This document shows, one piece after another, positions 17,597 to 25,371 of a stretch of DNA of 50,884 nucleotides; the first letter of the stretch is position 1, and every line of letters starts with the position of its first letter. The stretch comes from Thalassorhabdus alkalitolerans (GTDB taxonomy: Bacteria > Bacillota > Bacilli > Bacillales > Marinococcaceae), in NCBI RefSeq assembly GCF_042656585.1, contig NZ_JBHSPG010000007.1; one strand, 5' to 3'. The position numbers were made by a program, and so were the translations under genes. The notes under the pieces were generated by a model that made no database searches, was not told the origin of the DNA, and saw nothing but the letters and a program-made list of their open reading frames with translations.

Positions 17597-19285
17597 AGTT
17601 TCCGTATCAATAGAAAGGCCATATTTTTTTAGTTTTCTTACAACTGTTGCCTGGCTGGTTTCCAGGTGTTCTGCAATTTCATAAGTTGTAGACCATTTTT
17701 TTACCGCTGTAGATAATACCTTTTTTTCTGCTTCTTCCACACTTTTCTTTAAAGGGAGTAATGTACTCTCGGGGACGTATTCATATCCTTCTTTATATTC
17801 GTCTGGAAGGTCGCCAAAGGATAAACTCTTTGCGGGGCAGGTTATCATCATACGTTCAACCAGATTAGATAATTCTCTGACGTTCCCAGGCCAGTGATAC
17901 CTTAGGAAAAATTCTGTTAATGTACGGTCTGCTGTTTTATTCATTTCATATTTTTTATTGTACTTATTAACTAAGGACTGCACCAAAGGCAGAATATCTT
18001 CTTTTCGCTCCCTGAGTGGCGGCACAAAAACCGGCACTACGTGCAGACGGTAATACAGATCTTCTCGGAACGTCCCTTCCTTTACCATCTTTTTTAAATC
18101 CTTATTTGTGGCTGCGATTACTCTGACATCTACTTTTTTTGTTTTTGTTCCACCGATTCGCTGAATCTCCTTTTCTTGAAGTACCCTGAGAAACTTCACC
18201 TGCAGCGGTTCGGGCATTTCTCCTACTTCATCCATAAATAAAAAACCTCTATCTGCCATTTCAAACAACCCTGGTTTTCCTGAGCGGCTGGCTCCTGAAA
18301 AGGCCCCGGCCTCATATCCAAATAATTCAGATTCTAATAGATCTTTAGGAAGAGCACCGCAATTAATTTTAATAAAGTTTCCACTGTCATAGCGATTGCT
18401 CACGCGATACAAGTGCCTGGCTAATACATCTTTCCCTACACCTGTTTCTCCTAAAATCAGCACCGTCGTATCTACCTGAGCTAATCTTTCTGCGGTGTTA
18501 AAAAGGTCCAGCATCTTTTCGCTTTTAATTACCACCTCAGGATCTTCCTTTGTATAGGCTTTAAGTCTTTCAAGCTGCTGTTCGTATTTTTTATTTAATT
18601 GCTGTACTTCGTTTAGTTGTTCATGCAGCTCATTTAGTTCTGACAAGTCTCGAATGTTGGTTACAATTTTCTCAATTTCCCCATTTTCATTAAAAATAGG
18701 GCTGCCCGTCATTACCGTTTTTTTCTGATTAAAATTCTTTTGAACGACATTCACCGTTTTTTTTGCTTTCAATACTTTTGTTGTGACAGATTCTTTTAAT
18801 ATCCCTCTTTTCATAAGATCATGGACGTTTTTTCCTATGTAGTAATGCTTGGGGATGCCTGATATTCTTTCTATGGCTGAATTTGTTTTTAATGTATTTC
18901 CTTCATGATCTGTGATGTATATACCATCATAGGAGCTTTCAATGATGGCATCGAGCTCACGGTTTGACTTATTAAGTTCCTTAATCTTCTCCTTCATTCC
19001 AGCGTATTCTTCCCCTTGCACTGCTATATAGTTGAAAATGCCATGACTAGGAGGATCGTTTGTATTTCGCATAAAAAATAGAAAACATCGGTCTTGCAGT
19101 TTCCCTAAAAATGTTTCTTGGTCCGTGCGAAAATCAGAAAAGACAGAATCAGCTTTGTCACCTGCTGCGACTTTCCCCTGGAAAAGTTCAAATGCAGCAT
19201 CGTTTAAGGACTGTATGGTAGTTTCATGATCAGTAGTGAATGAAGCAAACGGGAAATGTAATATACTCATACTCATGGGAGCCAT
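17591..19285 (-). CDS. Sigma-54-dependent transcriptional activator (PAS - AAA+ - HTH)
   Basis: 564 aa. Residues 1-100 are a divergent sensor segment; about 112-215 is a PAS domain (ESSYDGIYITDHEGNTLKTN); 225-245 is a coiled-coil linker. The AAA+ domain has Walker A GETGVGKD (279-286), sigma-54 contact loop GAFSGA (327-332; the usual motif is GAFTGA) and Walker B FLFMDE (348-353), followed by PLRERKEDI and HWPGNVREL. A C-terminal HTH (about 525-560) includes TSQATVVRKLKKYGL. It should bind the inverted repeat that overlaps its own stop codon and activate the operon from 17449-17464. The start codon overlaps the stop of the upstream dehydrogenase gene (TGATG), so the two are co-expressed. The PAS ligand is unknown. 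Confidence 0.93.
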   Translation of the reverse strand: MAPMSMSILHFPFASFTTDHETTIQSLNDAAFELFQGKVAAGDKADSVFSDFRTDQETFLGKLQDRCFLFFMRNTNDPPSHGIFNYIAVQGEEYAGMKEKIKELNKSNRELDAIIESSYDGIYITDHEGNTLKTNSAIERISGIPKHYYIGKNVHDLMKRGILKESVTTKVLKAKKTVNVVQKNFNQKKTVMTGSPIFNENGEIEKIVTNIRDLSELNELHEQLNEVQQLNKKYEQQLERLKAYTKEDPEVVIKSEKMLDLFNTAERLAQVDTTVLILGETGVGKDVLARHLYRVSNRYDSGNFIKINCGALPKDLLESELFGYEAGAFSGASRSGKPGLFEMADRGFLFMDEVGEMPEPLQVKFLRVLQEKEIQRIGGTKTKKVDVRVIAATNKDLKKMVKEGTFREDLYYRLHVVPVFVPPLRERKEDILPLVQSLVNKYNKKYEMNKTADRTLTEFFLRYHWPGNVRELSNLVERMMITCPAKSLSFGDLPDEYKEGYEYVPESTLLPLKKSVEEAEKKVLSTAVKKWSTTYEIAEHLETSQATVVRKLKKYGLSIDTETL

Positions 19286-20196
19286 CAGCCTTTCCTTACA
19301 TCTATAAACGTCAATAAAGAGTAAAGCGTTTCCAAAACAGGCGTATCCACTTCTAACCTTCTTGCCTTTTTAACGAAATATCCGCATAATGCTTCAACCT
19401 CCATGGGCTTGCCCTTTTCTCTATCCTGAAGCATAGAGGTTTTGTGATGTCGTACTAAGGCGGCATCAGAGAAAACTTGATCTATTGCTTTTTTAGTCAC
19501 TTTAATATTTGCTTTCTTTGCTACTTCTACGATTTCCTTTAATACAAGCTCTGCTGTTTTATTTAATTCAGGAGAATCTAATATCTCGCCTACAGCAGCT
19601 CCAGTTACAGCAGACAGAGGATTAAAAGTGACATTCCAAAGAGACTTTCGCCATTTTCTTTCAAGGATGCGGTCGCTTGACCTTGCATTGATCCCGCTGT
19701 TTTCAAACAACTGTACAACCTCTTCAGCCTTTTGGCAGTTATCATCTGATAGGCTTCCAATAAAAAATAAATGGTTTCCTTCTTGTTTCACTGCGCCTGG
19801 GGCGGCTACCTGAGCAGAAATATGTGCAGCACCAGATAACACCTGCTTCTCTCCATAAAGATCAGCTAACACTTCTTCGTTGCTCACTCCATTTTGAAAG
19901 GTTAGGATTGATGCTTCCTTTTTGACAAAAGGCATCATTTCCCTGGCTGTCTTTAACGTATCCGGTGATTTAACCGTAAACAAAATAAGGTCTGCCCCTT
20001 TTATGGCATCCATAGAATCAGTAAACGTTGCTTTTATGGTTTTTTCGTGGTTGTTTGTTTTTAAAGTCAGACCATTTTTCTTCATTTGCTTAAGATGTTC
20101 TCCTCTGGCAATCAATGAAACGTTCATGCTTTCATTGCTCAACATGCCGCCAAGATAACTTCCAATAGCTCCTGCCCCAACTACTGCAATATTCAT
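19285..20196 (-). CDS. Ketopantoate reductase (PanE/ApbA)-family 2-oxoacid reductase
   Basis: 303 aa from ATG 20196, set by AAGGAGG; the frame is open 70 codons further without a start site. N-terminal NADP-binding GAGAIGSYLG, a FQNGVSNEEVL segment, KWRKSLWNVTFNPLSAVTG with the catalytic Lys and PMEVEALCG with the catalytic Glu. The family reduces 2-ketopantoate, but many members act on other 2-oxo acids. No pan genes are nearby. It overlaps the sigma-54 activator gene by one base and follows csiD, so a role in the local acid catabolism is more likely than pantothenate synthesis; that is inference. Confidence 0.85.
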   Translation of the reverse strand: MNIAVVGAGAIGSYLGGMLSNESMNVSLIARGEHLKQMKKNGLTLKTNNHEKTIKATFTDSMDAIKGADLILFTVKSPDTLKTAREMMPFVKKEASILTFQNGVSNEEVLADLYGEKQVLSGAAHISAQVAAPGAVKQEGNHLFFIGSLSDDNCQKAEEVVQLFENSGINARSSDRILERKWRKSLWNVTFNPLSAVTGAAVGEILDSPELNKTAELVLKEIVEVAKKANIKVTKKAIDQVFSDAALVRHHKTSMLQDREKGKPMEVEALCGYFVKKARRLEVDTPVLETLYSLLTFIDVRKG

Positions 20197-20264
20197 AGCA
20201 TCCTCCTTACGACTAAAAATGTCATTTACCTTTCTTCTATATGGGAGAAACCATTTCCTTTTAT

Positions 20265-20399
20265 CTATCTTTGTAAAATCTTCGTCTGGCGTTCTCTGCT
20301 TTGAACCCAAAGGCTCAAGTGGACAATCCATCCCAGCCTTTCTCTCGCATTCCCGGTGAGATGAGACAACGCTGGTGTGGCACCTGCAGATTCTGCCAT
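20265..20399 (-). CDS. Possible small ORF or gene remnant between csiD and the PanE-like gene
   Basis: 44 codons from ATG 20399 to TAG. An AAAGGG stretch lies 11 bases upstream. The peptide begins MAESAGATPALSHL and continues with a helical, amphipathic segment (ARERLGWIVHLSLWVQS). I do not recognise a family. It occupies most of the 284-bp gap between csiD and the PanE-like gene. It may be a real small protein, a leader peptide or a decayed fragment. Confidence 0.25.
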   Translation of the reverse strand: MAESAGATPALSHLTGNARERLGWIVHLSLWVQSRERQTKILQR

Positions 20400-20432
20400 A
20401 AAACATATCCCTTTATCTGTTACAGACCCATA

Positions 20433-20465
20433 AATAAAAGCATACCAGAAGCTTCCAGCATGCTT
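20433..20465 (-). terminator. Intrinsic terminator after csiD
   Basis: Minus strand AAGCATGC - 12-nt loop - GTATGCTT followed by TTATTT, 16 bp past the csiD stop. It implies that the PanE-like gene and activator have their own promoter within 20200-20430. Confidence 0.6.
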
Positions 20466-20480
20466 TCCTTCAGTATTGAC

Positions 20481-21416
20481 TTACTTTAAGAACCGGCCTC
20501 GCTGGCGAAGCAGCTCTCTGTGAAGCTGAACATTTTTCTCAAAAGCAGCTCTGCCATGCAGCCAGAATAAATTATTCAGCATAACCAGATTCCCTGTCGG
20601 AAGTTTTAACTCAATGACATTTTCATCTTCCTCCATAGAAGAAGAAAGATCTCGTAAATACTTCGCCTGTTGAATAGATTCAGGATAAGCAAATTGGTCG
20701 ATAAAGCAAATGCATGGGTTGTTATTTTTCAGGAAAAAGGTTTTGCGCTTTACTTCTTCTTGTACATTTTTACTTGCAGGAGCTTTGTAAGTAAATTCAT
20801 AAGAAGCTAAAGGATCTTTAATAAAACGATCAAGCTCCTTCCAATCATCCAGGTGCAGAAGCCTTGATTCTCCACCAACCGCATGTTCTTCAGCCATTTT
20901 CATCATTAGCAGCCAGTCAGTTGGCTCATCTACAAATGTCCCGTCAGTGTGTAAGGTAAACCGCCTATAAGCCTGCCTTAAATAAGAATCACTGTTATCA
21001 GTATCCTTCACTGTAAATCTTGCATAGTACTTTCCTGACATAGCATCGAAGTTGGGCTCTCCTATTAAATGACTTAAAGCAGTAGAGAATAGGATATATT
21101 CACCTATGTTATTCGTTTGTTCTTTCACCCCAATCGTAAATCCTCCTGATGCCCGGTCATGGAGAATACTGTTAATCGTTTGGGAAAAAGAGGTCCCTGC
21201 AATTTCTTCAAGCTTTGCCGCTGCGATAAATCGGTTGTAAGGCACATATTCCAGTCTTTCTGTGCTCATATCCTTTAGCTCGGAAAAGAATTGTCTTATC
21301 ACAGCATCACTGATTTCAATATGATACAGTCGGTTGCTTTGCGGATGCTTCCTTACTCGAAACGTGTTCTCTTCCTTTACAAAATCTCTTTTTACATCCT
21401 GTTCAAGCATACTCAT
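20481..21416 (-). CDS. csiD: CsiD/GlaH family glutarate 2-hydroxylase
   Basis: 311 aa, close to E. coli CsiD in length. Fe(II) ligands are visible as His156-x-Asp158 (TLHTDGTF) and His287 (WLHGRAAF), and the 2-oxoglutarate-binding Arg is in the HRELLRQRG tail. The enzyme hydroxylates glutarate to L-2-hydroxyglutarate using O2 and 2-oxoglutarate. The next enzyme of that route, LhgO, is encoded immediately upstream on the same strand. Start ATG 21416 has an AGAGGAGG site. A sigma-A promoter, a leader of about 200 nt and an intrinsic terminator precede it. Confidence 0.88.
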   Translation of the reverse strand: MSMLEQDVKRDFVKEENTFRVRKHPQSNRLYHIEISDAVIRQFFSELKDMSTERLEYVPYNRFIAAAKLEEIAGTSFSQTINSILHDRASGGFTIGVKEQTNNIGEYILFSTALSHLIGEPNFDAMSGKYYARFTVKDTDNSDSYLRQAYRRFTLHTDGTFVDEPTDWLLMMKMAEEHAVGGESRLLHLDDWKELDRFIKDPLASYEFTYKAPASKNVQEEVKRKTFFLKNNNPCICFIDQFAYPESIQQAKYLRDLSSSMEEDENVIELKLPTGNLVMLNNLFWLHGRAAFEKNVQLHRELLRQRGRFLK

Positions 21417-21618
21417 GGTTCATTCCTCCTCTGAAATTAAACATAAAAAGCCAGCTATACTGTGGGGTTGCACAGTACAACTGGCTTTAGATTACTGGTC
21501 ATGCTCTACGGAAATAGAGTCATAGTAACTAAACAGCTTAAGAGTTATATAGGTGAATTCGCGTATTCCTTCATTCACGATTCTTCAGGTTCTACCCTGA
21601 GAAGGTGAGTGGGTAACT
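21417..21618 (-). promoter_or_regulatory. csiD 5' leader with terminal terminator (candidate riboswitch or attenuator)
   Basis: About 200 nt of transcribed leader. Several hairpins can be drawn, including the stem around 21581-21605 with a GTAG-containing loop, followed on the minus strand by GAATCGTGAA. It ends in the terminator at 21445-21488, about 30 nt before the start codon. I see no match to lysine, glycine, SAM, TPP or T-box consensus elements. Confidence 0.5.
21445..21488 (-). terminator. Leader terminator ahead of csiD
   Basis: Minus strand AAAGCCAG ... CTGGCTTTTT with an inner ACTGTG/CACAGT stem. It lies between promoter and gene, so read-through must be controlled or partial. Confidence 0.7.
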
Positions 21619-21624
21619 GATTAC

Positions 21625-21653
21625 AGTGTAAAACAGCTTAAGCCTATTGTCAA
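21625..21653 (-). promoter_or_regulatory. Sigma-A promoter of csiD
   Basis: Minus strand TTGACA (21648-21653), 17-bp spacer, TACACT (21625-21630). Start of transcription expected near 21618. Confidence 0.7.
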
Positions 21654-21680
21654 CATATATTCAAAATATTCTATCACTTA

Positions 21681-22895
21681 TTATGATTGACTGGTGAGAG
21701 CATTTTCTTTCTTCATGCCTATCAACCTTGTCACTTCTTCACCGATCTGGATGGAAGCTGTGGCTGCTGGTGAAGGAGCGTTACAAATGTGAAAGCTGTT
21801 TTTCCCAGTCACAATATGAAAATCATCGACAAGGCTTCCATCTGCCTTTAAAGCTTGTGCTCTTACTCCAGCCGGTGCAGGCTCCAAGTCATCTCCGGTT
21901 ATTTCAGGAATCAGCTTTTGGAGGCTTTCCACAAACTTAGCTTTGCTGAATGAGCGAATCATTTCTTCTGATCCTTCTTTTACATAATTTCTTGCCAGTT
22001 TCCAAAAGCCGCTGTACCCCATGACTTCCATGAAATCTTTAAGTAAAAAGTCAGTCTTTCTGTATCCTTCTCGTTTAAAGCTAAGAACTGCATTGGGTCC
22101 CGCTTCTACTTCTCCATCTATCATTCTGGTAAAGTGGACTCCTAGAAATGGGAAGTCCGGGTTAGGCACAGGATAGACAAGATTTTTAACAAGTCCCCTT
22201 TTTTCCTCTTTAAGAGTATAATACTCTCCTCGAAACGGGATCACTTTCATGTCTGTATGATAGCCCGTTTTTCTTGCAATTCGATCACTGTGAAGGCCGG
22301 CACAATTAATTAACGTTTTGGCTTGATAGGTGCTGTGCTGTGTCTCTATGGTTACCTGGGACTCCTCTTCTGTAATATTTTGAACCTCAGTATTAAGAAG
22401 CATTGTCCCTCCGCCCTTTTCAATCAGCGAAGCAAAAGTCTCACTGACCTGCTTGAAATTAACAATTCCTGCTGAAGGAACATGAATCGCCGCAAGGCCG
22501 TTCACGTTAGGTTCCTTTTCCTTCAGCTCTTCCCTGCTTATTTTTCTAATGTTTAAGCCGTTCTCCAACCCACGTTTGTAGAGGTTATCTAAACGTGGCA
22601 GCTCCTGGTCATTAGTGGCAACAATAACCTTTCCGCAGACATCATGGTCAATGTTATGCTCTTGGCAAAACTCTACCATCGATTGATTGCCCGCCTTTGC
22701 GAACCTTGCTTTGTAGCTTCCCGGTTTGTAATAAATTCCAGAGTGAATAACACCACTATTATGTCCAGTTTGGTGAGAGGCCCAGCTTTCTTCTTTTTCA
22801 ATCATTAAAATGGAGGCCCCAGGGAACCTTTTTGTTAGGGAGTGCCCTACAGAAAGGCCAACAATTCCACCACCTATAATCGCATAATCGTACAT
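21681..22895 (-). CDS. lhgO: L-2-hydroxyglutarate oxidase (LhgO)
   Basis: 404 aa FAD-dependent oxidoreductase of the DAO superfamily. FAD-binding IIGGGIVGLSVGHSL at the N-terminus, SHQTGHNSGVIHSGIYY, the NCAGLHSDRIA segment, VPNPDFPFLGVHFTRMIDG and a C-terminal FHICNAPSPAATASIQIG typical of LhgO/L2HGDH. It oxidises L-2-hydroxyglutarate to 2-oxoglutarate, passing electrons to the quinone pool in known members. AGGAGG precedes ATG 22895. It sits directly upstream of csiD but has its own promoter and leader. Confidence 0.9.
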   Translation of the reverse strand: MYDYAIIGGGIVGLSVGHSLTKRFPGASILMIEKEESWASHQTGHNSGVIHSGIYYKPGSYKARFAKAGNQSMVEFCQEHNIDHDVCGKVIVATNDQELPRLDNLYKRGLENGLNIRKISREELKEKEPNVNGLAAIHVPSAGIVNFKQVSETFASLIEKGGGTMLLNTEVQNITEEESQVTIETQHSTYQAKTLINCAGLHSDRIARKTGYHTDMKVIPFRGEYYTLKEEKRGLVKNLVYPVPNPDFPFLGVHFTRMIDGEVEAGPNAVLSFKREGYRKTDFLLKDFMEVMGYSGFWKLARNYVKEGSEEMIRSFSKAKFVESLQKLIPEITGDDLEPAPAGVRAQALKADGSLVDDFHIVTGKNSFHICNAPSPAATASIQIGEEVTRLIGMKKENALTSQS

Positions 22896-23096
22896 TAGCT
22901 TCCTCCTATTCCCTGATTAAAATGCAAAAAAGCCAGTCTTCTCCCTTTTCAGGCGGGGTGACTGGCTATAACCTATTTGTAAATGCTCTTCACGCTTCTG
23001 AAGAATCATAGGCTACTCAGTATGATTCAAAAAATTTTGCCTTTCCCTTCTCTGGCCCTGTCAGGGGCTGCCTGACTAGAAGAGAAGGAGTATCCA
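22896..23096 (-). promoter_or_regulatory. lhgO 5' leader with terminal terminator (candidate riboswitch or attenuator)
   Basis: About 200 nt. Hairpins on the minus strand: an AGAGAAGG-closed stem with inner GTCAGG/CCTGAC, then GAATCATA/TATGATTC (plus 23003-23010 and 23021-23028) with a GTAG-containing loop. These are followed by GAAGCGTGAA, close to GAATCGTGAA at the same relative place in the csiD leader. The loop segment TAGCCTAT can also pair with ATAGGTTA just before the terminator, a possible alternative fold. Confidence 0.5.
22926..22966 (-). terminator. Leader terminator ahead of lhgO
   Basis: Minus strand GCCAGTC - loop with a minor inner stem - GACTGGC followed by six T. It ends about 30 nt before the lhgO start codon. 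Confidence 0.75.
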
Positions 23097-23102
23097 CCTA
23101 AT

Positions 23103-23131
23103 ACTGTATACTCCTTTTTAAATTATGTCAA
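23103..23131 (-). promoter_or_regulatory. Sigma-A promoter of lhgO
   Basis: Minus strand TTGACA (23126-23131), 17-bp spacer, TACAGT (23103-23108). Same architecture as the csiD promoter. Confidence 0.7.
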
Positions 23132-23144
23132 TGTTCAGACTTGT

Positions 23145-23471
23145 TCACTTATTTCTTAGAAAGTGTGTATGAAACTGAATATGTAAATCTTTAATGGCTG
23201 CTAAAATTGCGTTCTTTGCTTTTCCATGATAGTGGGTTTCCACCGCTTTTAGTATAATTTCTACACTGTCCTTGAGACTGTATCCTCTTAACAAATGATG
23301 AATATATTCCCTTCCATGTTCTGTCGCCAGAGTACAGGAGGCTTGAAGTATCACTCCATACTTTCTGTCTACTTCTGCTGTGACTGTCAACGTATTAAAC
23401 ACACTTTGCGCCGCCATGCCTTCAGGAAGTCTTGCATGGCCGGCAATAAATGCAATGTTGCCATTTTCCAT
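23145..23471 (-). CDS. DUF3870 family protein
   Basis: 108 aa with no signal peptide or membrane segment. The pattern FIAGHARLPEGM near the N-terminus, VEVD/AEVD followed by a Gly-Val-Ile strand, and a conserved second half matches my memory of the DUF3870 family, small proteins of unknown function in Firmicutes often next to amino-acid or organic-acid catabolic genes. GAGGAG precedes ATG 23471. It lies between the Lrp-type regulator and lhgO, so a role in the same pathway is possible. Function is not known. Confidence 0.6.
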   Translation of the reverse strand: MENGNIAFIAGHARLPEGMAAQSVFNTLTVTAEVDRKYGVILQASCTLATEHGREYIHHLLRGYSLKDSVEIILKAVETHYHGKAKNAILAAIKDLHIQFHTHFLRNK

Positions 23472-23582
23472 GTACTTTTACTCCTCTCCGCACTTTTATT
23501 CTATATTATTACAAATAGAGGAGAGAACCAACTCTACTCTGCCTGCTATGAATCGTTTAATAGAGAGTTGCTCTTTTTGCTG

Positions 23583-24086
23583 TTAGATAGCTTTCTTTGA
23601 ATCTACTTCCATGCCGCTCTCCTTATCCTTGCCTTCTGGAAGAACATATGAAAAAGAATCTTTATATTCCTTTAGTTCTACGCTGACATCTATTGATTGG
23701 ATCCCCTCTAATTGTGATAATTGATGATTCACAAAATGAACGAGGGATTCATTGTTTCTAAAATAAGCCTGTATAATTAAATCATGCATGCCGGAAAAAG
23801 CTCCGACAAAACGAACTTCCTGAAAGCTCTTAAGCTTTTTGGCAATATCCTCTTGCTTCCCCAGCTGTGTTGAGAAACCGATAATTGCCTGAACATGCAG
23901 GCCCACCTTGTCAGGATTCGTATGAACCACAAATTCAAAGACCCCATTGTCGAGCATTTTTTTAACGCGAGAACGGACTGTCCCTTCACTAACCCCTAGT
24001 AAATCAGCAATATTACTGTAAGGGCGTTTCCCATTTTCCTGTAAAAATCCCAGGATAGAAAAATCCACTTTATCCAGCTGTTGCAT
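23583..24086 (-). CDS. Lrp/AsnC family transcriptional regulator
   Basis: 167 aa from ATG 24086 (GAGGAG 8 bases upstream); a GTG three codons earlier lies inside the Shine-Dalgarno. N-terminal HTH LDKVDFSILGFLQENG ... GVSEGTVRSRVKKML (residues 3-50) and a C-terminal RAM/AsnC ligand domain, followed by a 20-residue polar tail. These proteins sense amino acids or 2-oxo acids. Its position at the head of the DUF3870-lhgO-csiD cluster makes it a candidate regulator of the cluster. Confidence 0.88.
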   Translation of the reverse strand: MQQLDKVDFSILGFLQENGKRPYSNIADLLGVSEGTVRSRVKKMLDNGVFEFVVHTNPDKVGLHVQAIIGFSTQLGKQEDIAKKLKSFQEVRFVGAFSGMHDLIIQAYFRNNESLVHFVNHQLSQLEGIQSIDVSVELKEYKDSFSYVLPEGKDKESGMEVDSKKAI

Positions 24087-24256
24087 TTTCCCCACTCCTC
24101 ATCTCAAGGATGTAATATTTACAATTATAGGTAATCATTTTATGTCTTACAAGGTATTATCCAGCACACTCTTTGACGCTTTTATTACATACCATACACT
24201 ATTGAAAAATGTCGAACTCTCTTAGCAACAGACTGACTAAAAAAGCAGACATGAAT

Positions 24257-24760
24257 TCAGCAGAAAGGTACCTTTTTTTCCATGTGAACAGTCTCCAGCC
24301 TGTCATTCTCTTCTTTCACAATTAAAAAACCTTTCTTCTTCCAGAAAGTTAGTCCCCCCGGCAAAAACTCATGTGTATGAAGATACATTGTTTGATAGCC
24401 GGTTTCGCTACAAAACTGAACAGCTCTCTCATATAATCTTGAACCAATGCCTTGCTTGCGGCTATCACTTTTTACGTAACATTTAATCAGTTCACAGGTG
24501 TCCGGTAAGCAATACCGACCTTGTAAAGCGGTAATTCTGTCGTCATATGGCCGGACAGCAATTGTTCCCAAAACATTCCCTTCGGAAAAAGCGGCTAAAA
24601 AAATGGCTTTATCCCTAGTAATAAACAGCTTTTCCATCTCGGTAATATCTTTTTTAGCATTATCGCTTAAAGGAAAAGGATAAACTTCTGCCATGGTGGG
24701 GAGCAAAAATGCGGCTACATTGTCAATTTCCTCTGGTTTCACCTCTCGTATTTCAATCAT
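24257..24760 (-). CDS. GNAT family N-acetyltransferase
   Basis: 167 aa. The acetyl-CoA loop is SDSRKQGIGSRLYERAV; other strands of the GNAT fold are LGTIAVRPYDD and MYLHTHEFLPGGLTFWKKKGF. AGGAGG precedes ATG 24760. The acceptor substrate cannot be deduced. It stands alone on this strand, with no close neighbour. Confidence 0.82.
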   Translation of the reverse strand: MIEIREVKPEEIDNVAAFLLPTMAEVYPFPLSDNAKKDITEMEKLFITRDKAIFLAAFSEGNVLGTIAVRPYDDRITALQGRYCLPDTCELIKCYVKSDSRKQGIGSRLYERAVQFCSETGYQTMYLHTHEFLPGGLTFWKKKGFLIVKEENDRLETVHMEKKVPFC

Positions 24761-25371
24761 GAGTTCCTCCTGTGCTATGTACTAAAATTCAAGCAAAGTA
24801 ACCTTTATTCAGTAAAGTAAAAATTACAGCTGACTAACCATTGGCATTGTTCCACGTACCTGGTGGATTTCTTGGTTGCCTAGGGATGGCCTTTTTGTAA
24901 GCAGCAATATCTATTACCCTGCAGCTCTCTTCCTATATGAAGAAACAGATATGGGCATGTGCCGGCAGGACACTTTCAGGTACGATACTAACTCCTGTTT
25001 TTTTCTACCATTGAAACAATAGCATGATCATCAGCTAATTCATAAATAATTTTGCTTTTATATCGAAATTTTATTTTATCAGTTAAGAAGATGGAGCCGT
25101 AGAACGGGCTTAAAGAATTATTATAACAAAAAGATATGTTGTTTCTCTTAATTTTTTAAAGGTATCGTCCCTTCATATTGCAAGTCAAGCGAGTTAGGTT
25201 TAGGCATGAGAACTTAAAGGAATTACCGTTAATACCTTGTAACAAACCTATGTTTGATTAAGAGGGTAAAGAGTATTTCCTCACCCTTACATTTACGTTG
25301 ATACGCTCACGTTCGTTTTTTAATAGCTCACTCAAAAATACGTTTGATTACTTACCTTCAGGAGGCACACG
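24761..25371. other. 611-bp gap with a possible gene remnant
   Basis: No intact gene is visible. On the minus strand an open stretch (24988-25155, 55 codons, no ATG near its 5' end) reads as a plausible protein C-terminus containing SPFYGSIFLTDKIKFRYKSK and ELADDHAIVSMVEK. It may be the decayed end of a lost gene; I do not recognise the family. The rest is AT-rich and should hold the promoters of the flanking divergent genes. Confidence 0.3.

Noticed and set aside
20341..20400. TGGCACCTGCAGATTCTGC as a second sigma-54 promoter
   Set aside because: Plus strand, pointing away from the minus-strand genes, and GG-GC spacing does not fit.
21417..23096. Lysine riboswitch ahead of csiD or lhgO
   Set aside because: The conserved AGAGGNGC, CGCCGAAG and GCTGG elements of the L box are not found in either leader.
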